From Fragilariopsis cylindrus CCMP1102 (lineage: Eukaryota > Bacillariophyta > Bacillariophyceae > Bacillariales > Bacillariaceae): a stretch of 64,000 nt of DNA. Shown here in pieces: positions 11,094-23,472 of the stretch (within the stretch, counting starts at the first letter, position 1; the number at the start of each line of letters is the position of its first letter). The notes under the pieces are model-generated. The model searched no databases, was not told the origin of the DNA, and was given only the letters and a program-made list of their open reading frames with translations. The translations under genes and the position numbers were made by a program. The stretch is from assembly GCA_900095095.1 (NCBI GenBank), contig FMBT01000151.1:29614-93613 (forward strand), in the 5' to 3' direction.

Positions 11094-14000
11094 TTATTCG
11101 TGTTCTTCTTCCCACTTGTCGACAAGGTCTTTGAAGAGACCACCTTTTGCCAAAAGAGCGGTTGGTGAATCGAATTCAACGGCTTTTCCATCCGACATGA
11201 CAAGGATGTGAGTCGAATCTAAGATAGTGTTGAGTCTATGGGCTATAGTCAAAGTCGTAGAACCAGCAAAGTCGTCGCGGAAGACACGTTGGACGCGAGA
11301 GTCAGCTTCAGCGTCAATTGAGGACTAAAGCCAAACGGAAATGGGGAGGGAAGACAACGATGTTAGAAAATAATGATCAAGATTTAATCGAAAACGAAAC
11401 GATGAGGACGAATCAGATCATAGTATAATGAACTTCATGGGGGCAACAATAATCGTTGTGCCGTGGCAGCAAAGCTGAGCAGAAGCGGACAAGTTTTGAT
11501 TTACACGATCGAATACGAAACATAATAAAACTTTCCAGCGAATGCGACAACTATATCACAGAATATAAGACTTACCGTCGCCTCGTCACAAATAACAACC
11601 GAAGCACCGTCTAACAAAGCGCGAGCAATTACGAGTAACTGCCGTTGACCTGAACTGAAGTTATTTCCATCTACTTCGACAGGGTCGTCCAATGACTTGA
11701 TGGCGCAAGAAGAATCAGTACTACTAGTATATAGTCCAACACGACCCAGCACATCCATCAATTTACCTTCCAAATACTGATTAAATGGATCAAGGTTTGT
11801 CCTAACTGTTCCCGAGAAAAGTACAGGGTCTTGAGGAATCACTGCGATGTTCGAGCGAAGTTTATTTAACCCAATTGTCTTGATGTCGACGCCATCCAAA
11901 ATAATCTGTCCACTGTCCAGCTCATTTAGACGCGTAAGAGCATTCACAATTGTGCTCTTCCCGGCACTGCATCGTCGTAAGTAAGTTGTTGAAGTAAATA
12001 TACAAAAGCAGGACAAATAATGCGTAAGCACAAAACATATTGATCTTAACTATATACCCAGCTGTAGTAGCAAAGGCAAATTGGGGGGATGGTAGTTACT
12101 CACCCAGTCCTTCCGACGATACCGACCCTAGATTTACTAGGTACGGTGAAGTTTAAGCCTTTCAGAACCAAGGGAGTCTCAGTTCGGTACCTAAGCTTTA
12201 CATCCTTAAACTCGACCAATCCTCTCGATGGCCACCCTTTTTCCATTAGTTTATCAGCTGGAATGTCGTGGGGTGCCTCCTTTTCACAATCTGTGTACTG
12301 CCGTATCCGTTCTACAGAAACCATGTCGGCTTCAAAATCGCTTGAAGATCGGACGGCATATAGTAATGCACTTGAGATAGTAAGCAGATACGTAAGTGCC
12401 ATACCACTATAATTGGCGGATGATTGTAGCTCGTCCTCATCTACAATAGTTTCCTTTTTTAGAACGAAGCTAAGACAACCAAAGAAAATGAGAACCGATC
12501 CTACAAATTCAAGTCTAACTCCAAGCCAGCATTTTCCTACTTTGAATAGATAAGAAGCATGTATTTGTTTGTCAACGAGGACTTTTACCCGATCTAACAG
12601 AGCTGGCTCAGCTTCAAAAGCACGGATTGTGCTACAGGGACGTGGAATGGTGGGGAAAACGAAGTGTAAGCAGTACAAAACAAAAAAAATCGGATCTTAA
12701 ATAATAGCCAATTCAAGGCTTGAAATGAGTATGAACACTGAAAAAGGGTTTAGACTCACCAGAAACCATTTAAAGCTTCCCCGAAGAGAGCATAAGTTGG
12801 ACTTTTGATTGCTGAAACTATTCGTTGAAGTTCTCTATTAGATTGACTAAAATAATCATACTGCTGCTTGTAGAATATTAACAAAAATGGGAGGACGATA
12901 GAAACACTTGGAGACGCTGTCACAACGGTGAATATCGCAGTTAATAGTACGGAAATCTGTCCCATTAACTGTACAAAGTCTGACATCAACGTTTCATCAA
13001 CTGTATTGACATCTAGTAGGGGGTGGGGGGAGTCAAAAGTTAGTACGACAGGAAGAATGGGGACATCTTCGTTATTTTTCGCAAGTATCTGCAAACATAC
13101 CTTTACTGAAACGATTCAAAATTCTTCCTGTAGGTGTCGTATCGTAGAAAGACATTGGAGCCATTAATAGAGAATCCAGTAAGGCTGAGAAGAGCTTGAG
13201 AAGAAGAAATGTAGTGAGTTTTGAGTAAGTCACAGACATAAAAGTTTGAACGAGATAAGAGCACATATAATACTTCCAAAACTTACTTTGACAGCAGCTC
13301 TCAATGCAAAAATCACAGGTACAATCGATTTGGTAACACCCAATAATATTCCAGTAAGATTGATAAGTGCATAGATCTTCAAGTAGTAGAGCTGACTATT
13401 TTCAACAGCATCGGGTCCCCAATATTTTGATACCCAAATCATTCCCAAATAATCTGTTATTTGTGGAGCTATAAATACCAAAAACACTGGAACGATTACC
13501 CATACACCACCAGCGGCCTTTGCCCATAACATGTATAGTTCCCATCCGACTTTTCCTGTTTTACGTTCGGCCATCTCATCTGTCATAAGTTTGGCAGGTT
13601 TCTTTAGAATTTCGGTATCTCTTGTAGAAGATTTTCGTAATGATTTCCGTAAAGACATTCTTTTGTTTGAAGAAATGGATAGTATTGAGGATCTCCTGCG
13701 CTCATCAATGTACTCAGGTGGAGAAAAATCATCAAGTATGTCTTCTACAGCTTCTTCAACTATACCCTGTTCATCTTCTTCGAGAACTTCATCTTTACTC
13801 TCGTTTGCCATGGATTCATTGAAGATATCCAAATAAGACCTGAAGTGCGAATCTTTAAGGGAAAACAGTTCTTCGAAAGATCCAGATTCCACTATCGATC
13901 CATCTTTCAAAACAACGATCCGATCTAGCATAGGATGACTTAAATACTGAAGCGCGTTCGTGACAAGAATTACTGTCCTTTTTCTTTTCGTTTCCTTTTC

Positions 14001-16280
14001 TTTTCTATCTAAAAGAACGTCAACAATGCACTTATCGAACAAGTCTCGTCCTACGTGTGCATCAACTGCACTCAAGCAGTCATCTAAGAGTGATATATCA
14101 GCATCCTTGTATACAACCCTTCCAATCGAGATCCGTGCTTTTTGACCACCACTTAAGATTTTAGGAAATAAAGGACAGTTAGAGCAGACTTAATGTTTAC
14201 CTTTAAAATGACAATATGAATGTGCATCAAGGAATATTAACTCAATAATACCCAGGTAAATCCTTCTCCTGACGAACATATCAATCACGGACGTATCATG
14301 ATATCACCATATAACAACATCATCGCATTCCTCACGACAACAATGACAAAGCCATTTAGCATTAGGACCAAAGAACTTACCTCATATTGATTCCCTTTTC
14401 TCCTATTTCAGTTTGGTCTCCGTCTGAAAACATTTCTAGATCATGTTCCAAGCAAGCAGATCTAACAGCCCGTCGGTACAAGTCATCGTCTACCTTTTCG
14501 TTGCTCTTTCCAAACAAGATATTACCCTTAACAGTATCGTTCATTATGAATGGATCTTGGCTAAAGTATGCAACGCTCCCTCCCACTCTCGCCTCTCCGG
14601 AGACTTTTTGCAGCTCCCCTAAAATTGCTTTTAACAGACTAGATTTGCCTGAGCCTACTTCTCCGACAATAGCAACGAATTCTCCCTCATAGCACTTAAA
14701 GTTGACACTTCTAAGGGAGAGGGTCTTATTGAATTCGTCTTGAAGATCCCTTGATTTGTCATCATTTGCATCGATGGATCCATACTGCGCACTATCCTTG
14801 ATAAGAAGCGCCTCTTGTTCTAAGTTGTCAGGTTGATTCAGTAGGGTGGTGTGTTTTGTCTCGTTTATATCTTGATTGATTCTTTTGTAACTGAAGGTTC
14901 CATCCTTGATGTCAATGATAGCCCGAACGTTATTTTCGATGGTATTATCTCCTCCGTTCGTTATTCTATCTGGTCGCTCAAAGTTAGGTGCCATCAAAAA
15001 ATCTCGAATACGATCGAGAGCCACGCGACATTCGATAGCAAAATTCAAAAGAAATGAAAACATGATTAACGGGGTTTTGATCATATTAAAGAGAGAAACA
15101 GAAGTTAATGCCGTCGGTGTGTCAAGTGTCTGACCAGCAAACGTCACATATAAACCAAAGGACGTGAGTTCAACCAGCATCGGAATTGCATTATACAGTA
15201 TACCAATAGCGGTGTTGGCGATTTTATACGAAAGGAGCTGTTTAATTTCAGCCTCACGTAAATCTTCAGTCTTCTTTCGAAACGGCTCTTCCCATGCTTG
15301 ATATTTCACAGTTTTCATATTGGAGAGAACTTCTTGATTGCAGTTGATACGTTCATCCTTCAATTTCATTAGTTTCTTCATGAACTTCCTCATCCAATTA
15401 GCCGCACTAGTAGTTACAGGAACGCTAATAATAATAACGAACGTTCCAGCTAGACTCGAGAACCCTAACAGATTCCACAACGCGACAAGAGCAATAGTAA
15501 TGGTTACTGGAGTTGTAAAAATTATTAACAAGTACTCAATAATGAGAGTAATCTTGCTGACGTCAACACTCATTAAATTAATGACTTGACCAATCGGGTG
15601 GTCATCGTAGTATGTTGAATCGATTTGCAACGATTTTTGAAATATAGCAGTTGTTAAAGCGGTTTGAACTCGAAGACCAACACGAAAACACAGATAAGAT
15701 GAGTGTCGTGTGCATAAACTCGTCGTGACTTGAGCCATAAATAATGCCATCGTTAGATACAAACCATATGCAATGGATAGCGACGAATCTTGCAAATACG
15801 AGATCATCAAATTCAGAACCACTGGCCCGACAAACGATGCACTCGTAGCCACAATATTGAGGATAAAAGCACCGAGAAACGGTCGCGAAAAAGCCTTAAA
15901 AAGACATTTCTCCAAGTTTGGATCTTTTGGGTAATCGATAAGTTCCTGTTTCCAGATGGTCCCAAATAAATCATCTACCTGAGCCACGGAATCTTCCTTC
16001 GGCAACTGCGGTATGCCCTCTTCTTTTCCAAGGTTAGGAGACTCCCCCATATCGATCTTAGATTGTATGTGTACCAAAACGGGCGTGTACCTTAAAAATT
16101 ATAAAAGTAATATTTTTAGAAAAGATTTTAAAAAGCAGTGAGAGTGATGAACGACTAACCAGAAAAAACGACATTTTCTTCCTTTTCATCAACTCACCAT
16201 CCAAATATTAATGACGACCACCACGATGTAGATCGGGGCATCCCCTTATCTCCCCCACTGGAATCATCATACTGACCCAT
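11094..16280 (-). CDS. ABC transporter, subfamily C (MRP-like full transporter)
   Basis: Eight exons join in frame to 1384 residues: 16280-16198, 16090-14381, 14151-13287, 13194-13101, 13012-12760, 12631-12104, 11966-11576 and 11324-11094. Every junction restores a conserved stretch. Exon 1 (MGQYDD...) is short and ends in IFGW, joined to YTPVL, a common N-terminus of ABCC proteins. Order: TMD1; NBD1 with Walker [10 protein letters not shown] (~residue 500), signature SGGQKARIS and Walker [11 protein letters not shown]; a linker rich in Glu and Ser; TMD2; NBD2 with GRTGAGKST (~1175), signature [13 protein letters not shown], Walker B VVICDEAT and the AHRLNTI switch. It should use ATP to export organic anions or conjugates across the plasma or vacuolar membrane; the substrate is unknown. 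No N-terminal TMD0 is visible. Confidence 0.93.
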
Positions 16281-17061
16281 CTTTCTCGTTGTCTCGTCGC
16301 TAGAAGTTATTACAATAGATGTTGGTAAATACCTTCTTAGAATTCTTTTCGTGTAGTCCTATTGATCTCGTACAATGAATGTATAATTATGTGCGACTCT
16401 CGAAATAACCAATACTATCCAATTGTCTTATCACGTATCCTATCTTCTTTTTATGGACACAAAAACTGTATGATGTTTCATTTTCAATACTAAATAAATA
16501 AGTAATAAAAGAAAAATCGGAATGTAATCTTTCGCACATTTTCAATTTCACACGATCTTCGCGGATATCACGTGTAACGTGTGAATTTTTTGTTCTGTAC
16601 GTACTGAATACGTTACTGAATACATACGTTCAACGGAAATGAAAATTCAATTTTTCTTCTTTTTCTTTTTCCATAAATACGCATCTACCGGTTGTCACTA
16701 CTAACAAACTACTAGTAAGACATTTTAGCCTAGTTCTAAAAAAACCACGCTTTTCCAGATTTTCATAATATTACAAATTGTTAACAAACAACACATCAAC
16801 GACAACGACAACAACAACTAATAATAATAATATTAACAAAGCAACACAACACAACACAACACAACAACAACAACAACAACATGTCATATTTCCTCTATCT
16901 CTACATCTCTTTTGTTGGAACCTGACACAACATTATCAGCCTGTAGGCAGTGTTGTCCGTTAGTTTGAAAACAGTTGGTTGTTTGGGTAAGGACAGTATC
17001 ATGATGCTAATAATAATAATAACAAAACAACACAACATAACAACAACACAACAACAACACC
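16281..17061. other. Intergenic with a duplicated CAA-rich leader
   Basis: The 5' flank of the ABCC gene and of the small gene at 17062. The segment 16811-16890 (AAT runs, ACAAC runs, then CATGTCATAT) resembles 17010-17070, which leads into the 17062 start. The upstream copy also has an ATG but stops after about 15 codons. Confidence 0.5.
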
Positions 17062-17229
17062 ATGTCATATGACAGAGCTGAGTTTGCTAGCAGCAAATTC
17101 GTGAATGCTATTGGGGATAAGAAGGATGTACAGTTTGCTGGAAAGGATCTTCGATCGTTCCGCACATCTCTTGACAATCTCCATGGCGCGTCATATGATG
17201 AAGTCAGGCAATTAAACACAATCGTATAA
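17062..17229 (+). CDS. Small 55-residue protein of unknown function
   Basis: The ATG follows an ACAACAACACC leader like that of other starts in this window. The frame runs 55 codons to TAA at 17227, and an AATAAATA stretch follows about 30 bases later, which could direct polyadenylation. The protein begins MSYDRAEFASSK and contains GDKKDVQFAGKDLRSF, a balanced charged composition without low complexity, unlike most random frames here. No signal peptide, membrane segment or known domain is visible. It could be a genuine short protein or the last exon of a longer one. Confidence 0.45.
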   Translation: MSYDRAEFASSKFVNAIGDKKDVQFAGKDLRSFRTSLDNLHGASYDEVRQLNTIV

Positions 17230-17771
17230 GACTCATCATAAGTTATAATTAATAAATACTATTTAGAAAAAGAGGGAGGAATCCCATGGTCAGTATTTTC
17301 TCTTCTTCTTCTTCTTCTTAACTTAAATATCCATCGATCGCTTGTTCACATAACTTTTCGAACAGTATGTGCCTCCGGGTTACGATTGGTCCATTGAGTC
17401 AAAGATATGTTTAACCTTATCCTTGTATTATGACTGATGTATTTTGTCTGTGACTCGAAACTCATGATACTGAAATCAGTCCCATGAGTTGCGAGTCATG
17501 GATTGTATATCATCGATGATCGACGATTGGAATAATGATAGAGAGTGCGGAAACGATTTGCGTAATTGCGATTGCAATCATCATGATTTACGCAATCACT
17601 GCATTGCCATTTTGAAATAATTGAGCACGGTAACGCGCTATCGCTTGGTGAGAAGCAAAAAATATCTCTTCTTGAGAAAACTTCTTCGCTTCTTGTATTA
17701 TATTAACATTGTCATATCAACATTGTACAGTACAATACTATATTATCTTCAATCAAAACAAACAACAAAGG
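17230..17771. other. Intergenic, 542 bases
   Basis: Upstream of the DUF6824 gene. It contains CATGAGTT/GAGTCATG-type palindromic pieces near 17455-17500 that resemble bZIP sites, and no supported gene. Confidence 0.35.
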
Positions 17772-20700
17772 ATGAGTGATAATACGAACACCAATGATGC
17801 CGCTACTATCACTGCTGCTACCGATTCTGCTGCCGATTCTATTGTGGCTGTTGCTGTTGGCAACAATAATAACGACGCTAATAGTAGCATCGATACCATA
17901 AATCGTTCATGGGGAAGTACGATTAGAAGTATATTATTATCAGCGATTGCAAATGAATCAACTACAACTACAACTACAAGTGCATGTAGTACAACTACCA
18001 CCACCAGCATTAACACTAATGCTAATAATGAAAATGAAAGTACTAATATGACTAATATGATTACTACCGATATCAGTAATGGTGATACTACTACTACTAA
18101 TAATAATAATACTGCTACTAACAACAACAATAGCAACAACAACAACAGCAACGACAACAACAATAGCAATAACTCTGATATGGGTCTTCTTACTGATATT
18201 ATAAATCGTCTTGAAAATATTTCCGGTACAGTCTTTGAGGAAGCGGAACGTGTCATCGATGAACACAGCAGTACGAATGTAAATGCAAATGCAAATGTAA
18301 ATACAGCAAGCAGTCAAAGAAGAAGTTCTACTAGTAGTAGTCCAACAGAAGCGGAATCAAGACGACGAGCATATAATGTTGCTAGTAGACTTCAAGAAGG
18401 AGAAATGATGACAATACCAACCGCATCCACATTTTCATCTTCCTCCATTGACAATGGGAACGACGAATATGAAGATGAAGACGACAACAACAACGAAGAC
18501 GCAGACGACGACGAATACGACGACGACGATGATACCATTGCTGGTAATATTGCTGCTGCTGCTGCTGAATTTGCTGCCGGTGATGCTGCTGCTGTTGTTT
18601 ACGACGGCTATGTTGAAGGAGAAGACGACGAAGTTGAAGTTACTTCGTTGTCGTCATCATCATCATCATCATCAACAACATCGTATCCACCAATGTCAAG
18701 CATAGCACCGTCAAAAAATCCATTCGGCAATGCTACAACTACTACTACAGCTACACCTGTTACTACAGTTACTACTACGTCAGGCAATGATAACGACAAC
18801 AATGATAACGACAACAATGACAAAGAAAATGACGTCAACAAGACCACTTCGACCTTACCTTCCGGTAATAATGGAATGTCTTGTATACATCCTCCTCCTC
18901 GTGCCATTAAGAGAGAAGCATCCTTAACATTAGATCCCTATATTTCTCCTCCTCCTCCTGCGAGTATTAATAAGAGAGACGCATCATCAGCATCATCATC
19001 GAGTGCGAATGCTAATGTTAATGTTAATCGGGATGCCTTCCTCCTTCCTCATCCTCGTCATTCTCCCATCATTAAGAGAGAAGAATCCCGTCCATTGAGT
19101 GCAAACGTCGACAAAGTCCTAGAGATTCTTCATAGTAGTGGTAAGGATGATGAGGATGACAAAGATGAAGATGGAGCTGAAGATAACAATGATGATGACA
19201 CGATCATTATGAAGATGAAGATGCCATCCCCTATACAATTGAAACGAAAATTTGATCAAGAAACTCTTCGTCATTATTACGAGAACAACAAAAACAACAA
19301 TAATAGTTCTGGTGCTGGTGCTGGTGCACGTCGGGTATTAAAGTACCATAATAATGAAAATATTAATCATGAATCGTTACCTATCGAACAAGGTGACGAA
19401 GAAAATAAAAACAATTATGATGATGAAAAGGATGTCCATCATGGTTCTTTTGCTTCTTTTCAAGACTTAAACAACAACGACAATATGAGTATTGAGTCCG
19501 TCGCTTCTTCTTCTGCACCATCGTTGCTGGCTACTGAGTCCGTCGCTTCTTCTATTCGGGACGACAAGAGAGCAGAACAGGACGACAATATAGCAGAACA
19601 GGACGACAAGAGAGCAGAGATGAAATCCGTCGCTTCTTCTTCTGATAAGGATTGGAAATCGATCCGTTCCGAAGTTAAGGCTATCGTTGAAAATCGAAAC
19701 AAGAAAAAGAAGTTGTCAGAGTCAGGACCAGAGTCAAAGTCAAAAATGATTCCACCAAAATCATCGCACTCATTACCATCACTACCACTACCACTACGTC
19801 AAAAAATGAAAGAGATTGTATTCCATACAGAACAGTTAGGATTATTATTGGACAAGAAAAGAATTAATATTAATAATACTAAGAATGAGGAAGAAAAAGA
19901 AGAAGTGTTTGTTGTTTGTGGTGTTGCAAATAATCAGAATCATACATTCAAAGGCGAAGAAGGAATTTCTTTTGGTGATATATTAATTTCTATTGGAAAC
20001 ATTGATGTTAGGAATACGAAAAAAGCTCTATCTAATAAAGATATTGAAAGGATTATTTCTTCCACGGCAAGACCAATAATAATAAAACTTTTAACTTCCT
20101 CCTCCTCCGCAGCAGCAGACAACAACAATACCAAGAGGCTTCCGCTTCCGCGTTTCAACTGTGATATCTGTAACTCTCCATGGGGGGGGGAAAGCGGACG
20201 TTGTAACAATGTTTTAGCTTGTGGAATAAGATGCAAGAGGAGAGCAGAAGAACAGAAAAAAAATGACAAGATGCAGAAGGTGCGAGAAGAAAAGAAAAGA
20301 GAGACAGCAGAAAGGAAAAGAAAGGAAACAGCTCAGGCCTATGCAAGAGAAAGGAAAAGAAAGGAAACAGCTCAGGCCTATGCAAGAAATAATAGAGATC
20401 AACCGGCACCTAGTGAATCAGCTGTTCGTCCGTAAGTTATTACTACAATTGTACACGTATCTTGTTTCTTTTTCACAAACATACCAGAGTGTATTGTTTG
20501 GTTACATTCAATATTGTTACTCACATACATACATTTTACATGCTGTCACAAAATTTCATTTATTTATCTTTAAAGGAACAATCAGGATGTTTTATTGGCC
20601 GAGGAAAGCCAGTTCGGAATCATAATGGAAATCGTAAGATGGCAGGTCTAATTGTTCAGTACAGACGGCAATATAATGAATCTAAAAACGGTCAAAAAGG

Positions 20701-22004
20701 AGCGATCGTGGAAGAAATCTTAGGTATCTTATCTACTGATGGTGGAAGATTCTTACGAAGATACAACGAAGATTCAACCTGGTGGACGGAAGTTCCACAA
20801 CAAGTTGCATTTAAAAAAGTCTGTGATGCATTTCGTTCTCAGGGAAAAATAGCCAAAGCAGAGGCGGAAAGAAGAAGAGCAGAAAAAGAGAAAATCCGTG
20901 ACGACAAGAAACAAGACGTAGCGGCGGAACGGAAGAAAATGAAAATGGCACAAGCACTAGCAAAGAAAATATTGCAAGAACAACGGAAGAAAATGAAAAT
21001 GGCACAAGCACTAGCAAAGAAAATATTGCAAGAACAAAAGGTAAGTCAATGTAATACAAATTATTGTAGTGAATGTTTGTGTATCATATGTATTATACTC
21101 AAATCGGTATTATACTCTAATCCATATTATATTATATTCTTTTGTTTTTGTTGTTGTTGTTGTTGTTGTTGTTGTTTCCAAGAAACAAGAAGCCGTGGAC
21201 TGGAAGGAAGTAGACAACCTAACAAAACTAAGCAAGGACGGCATCACACTTTCCACTGGTAATCATCTCTGGTTGGATACCTTCAATACTCTCAGAAACG
21301 AAGTGAAAGACTTTGTGGAGAAATCAGCGGGGAAACCAGAAGGTTTATTAATAGCATTTGCTATAGATGGAACTAACATGAGTTCCTCTGGGTTGTTCAA
21401 GTTCAAGATTCCCAATGGTGAAGCTACAGCAAATTCTATACTTCACCAATGTGAACCCATCGAAAATTGCGTTTATCGTAATCCAAATGCAACAACTTCC
21501 AGTCTGCAAGTAGTAGGTGAGTTTACCTCCAAACTACCTCAACCTTTTTTGGCTAATCGTGTTGCGGTAGCTAAAACTGGTACCCTCTTTGGAAAGACAA
21601 TAATAGCCCGCACTGATAATCTCAAAGTGCAGAAGTACAAAGGACCCGGGGGAGAGCACAGCGATGATAAATTCAAACACATCATTACGAAGCCACTATT
21701 TGGCTTACCTAACAAGTCTCTCCTTCTTTGTAGAGTCCTAGAAAAACCTGACGGAGGTGTCCTCCAGTTATTCAGGGAACCTGATAAGAAGAAGTTTTCG
21801 ATTCGAATTGAAAAAGGAGAATTGTTGATAATGATGGCACATGCAGGTCTGTGCAACCACAAGTGTGAAAAAGGTTTATACACAATTGTGACTGATTTTG
21901 TTCTACCATATGATGCACACAGAGAAATGAAAATCACTGGTGGTCTGAAGGGGAAATTTGAGAAATTTATTAGCGATTATGCGACATCAATTTCACATTT
22001 ATAA
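17772..22004 (+). CDS. Large low-complexity regulator with DUF6824 domain (one-base frameshift)
   Basis: Start ATG 17772. Exons are 17772-20431, 20576-21040 and 21183-22004. The first ~700 residues are Asn/Ser/Thr/Asp-rich. Then come a PDZ-like stretch (GVANNQNHTF...SFGDILISIGNI, ~710-775), a Cys cluster (CDIC...CNNVLACGIRC, ~795-825), charged helices with an exact 13-residue duplication, and a DUF6824 domain at the start of exon 2 (NNQDVLL | GRGKPVRNHNGNRK ... GGRFLRRYNE ... WWTEV). The splice phase leads into NNQDVLL, but GRGK lies one frame back, so one base appears missing at 20597-20600. With it restored the gene has 1315 residues. Exon 2 ends in two copies of an 18-residue basic repeat. 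The last exon is an unrecognised globular domain. DUF6824 proteins are frequent in diatoms and probably regulatory; the exact function is unknown. Confidence 0.65.
20310..20387 (+). repeat. 39-base tandem duplication in the DUF6824 gene
   Basis: Two copies with period 39 encode RKRKETAQAYARE-type units. Confidence 0.85.
20930..21037 (+). repeat. 54-base tandem duplication in the DUF6824 gene
   Basis: Two near-identical copies with period 54 encode the KKMKMAQALAKKILQEQ unit just before the 5' splice site at 21041. Confidence 0.9.
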
Positions 22005-22270
22005 ATTTATACTAGTATTATTATGAGTAGAAAAAAAAAACACTTCTAATATTTACTTTTTATTTCCTATAAATTTATGCGCTTTCGCTTCATGCAATTT
22101 TGCCAATTTTGGGGAGATGCATCGCTTTATTAACATTCTCCCCTGTATTAACATTCTCCCCCTTTATTGTGTTCGATTTTTATTACATTTATAACATTGT
22201 TAATGAACGATTAATATACCCGTAGATAAAAGTAAAGACTAAAAGACAGAATACCAAACGATCAAATATA

Positions 22271-23472
22271 ATGGCATCGGCAGCTTCTGCCAATGGCTCT
22301 ACTCATTCCCTTTCTGCGGGTCCGGCGACTCCGGGAAACTCATCCGGTGGAGGAGGCATGGAAGAATTGTTGCCGTTAGTGTTACAATTAACGAATGCAG
22401 AAAGTGTGAGTGCTGCATTGTGCTGTGGTGTTACGTTGTGTGCTTACCGTAAAGCTGTGTACGAGGAATTCCAACTTTTGGTGCTCTTCCCTGAATTTTC
22501 GAGCTTGATTTCTGTTGAATCGATTGGATTTATAAAAATAAACACTAACAAAACACTAACATTAACAAACATCGTATTACTGAATAACAACAAAAACAAA
22601 TAATAATCCGAACGATCAACAACACTTTCTTCATTTTTTGGCAGCGCGAGGTGGTACTTTTAGAATTATCTAAAAAGCGTGAATCTTTCGCCGATTTGGC
22701 TCCCATCCTATGGCATTCGACTGGAACTGTGGCAGCGCTTTTGCAGGAAATTGTTTCCATTTACCCGCTGCTAACTCCACCAACATTGACAGCGCACGCA
22801 TCGAACCGGGTTTGTAACGCTCTAGCCTTGCTTCAATGTGTCGCATCCCATGCCGATACTCGACAACCATTTTTGGCAGCACAGATTCCTTTATATCTAT
22901 ATCCGTTCTTGAATACACAAAGTAAATCCAGACCATTCGAATATTTACGACTAACGAGTTTGGGTGTTATCGGCGCACTAGTAAAAGTCGACGACACGGA
23001 AGTTATTAGCTTCCTCTTAAGCACAGAAATTATTCCACTCTGTTTGAGAATCATGGAAACTGGGTCAGAACTATCAAAAACCGTTGCTACATTTATCGTG
23101 CAAAAGATTCTGTTGGAAGAAACAGGTTTGAACTACGTGTGTGCAACGGCTGAACGATTTTATGCAGTATCAACCGTTTTAGCTAACATGGTACACCTCC
23201 TACAAGTTCATCCATCTGTGCGATTGTTAAAGCATGTAGTGAGATGTTATTTGAGACTAGCGGACCATCCGCGAGCTAGAGAGGCACTTAAGACTTGTTT
23301 ACCAACCTCACTTAAAGATGGGACGTTCGGACCGCATTTACACAACGATCCGACTGTACAAAAATGGCTATCTCAGCTCCTGACGATTGTTGGCAGAGAG
23401 GACGACCCAGCAGGAGAAAATGGCAGTAAAGAAGCCAATCCGTTGTTGATGCCAACTAACGCAGGACCATGA
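22271..23472 (+). CDS. CNOT9: CNOT9/Rcd1/Caf40, CCR4-NOT complex subunit
   Basis: Two exons, 22271-22405 and 22645-23472 (phase 0 GT-AG intron), give 320 residues against ~300 in animals. The core is strongly conserved: [91 protein letters not shown] and [19 protein letters not shown]. This is the armadillo-type peptide-binding subunit of the CCR4-NOT deadenylase, acting in mRNA decay in the cytoplasm. The first ~30 residues are a Gly/Ser-rich extension. Confidence 0.97.

Noticed and set aside
17753-18317. Leu- and Val-rich minus-strand frames opposite the DUF6824 gene
   Set aside because: They are mirror images of Asn/Thr codon runs on the plus strand; the composition is an artefact of simple repeats.
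20432-20487. A short intron in the DUF6824 gene ending at CCAG
   Set aside because: It keeps the frame but inserts ~30 Tyr/Phe/Ile-rich residues that look like intron, and it disrupts the DVLLGRGK motif.
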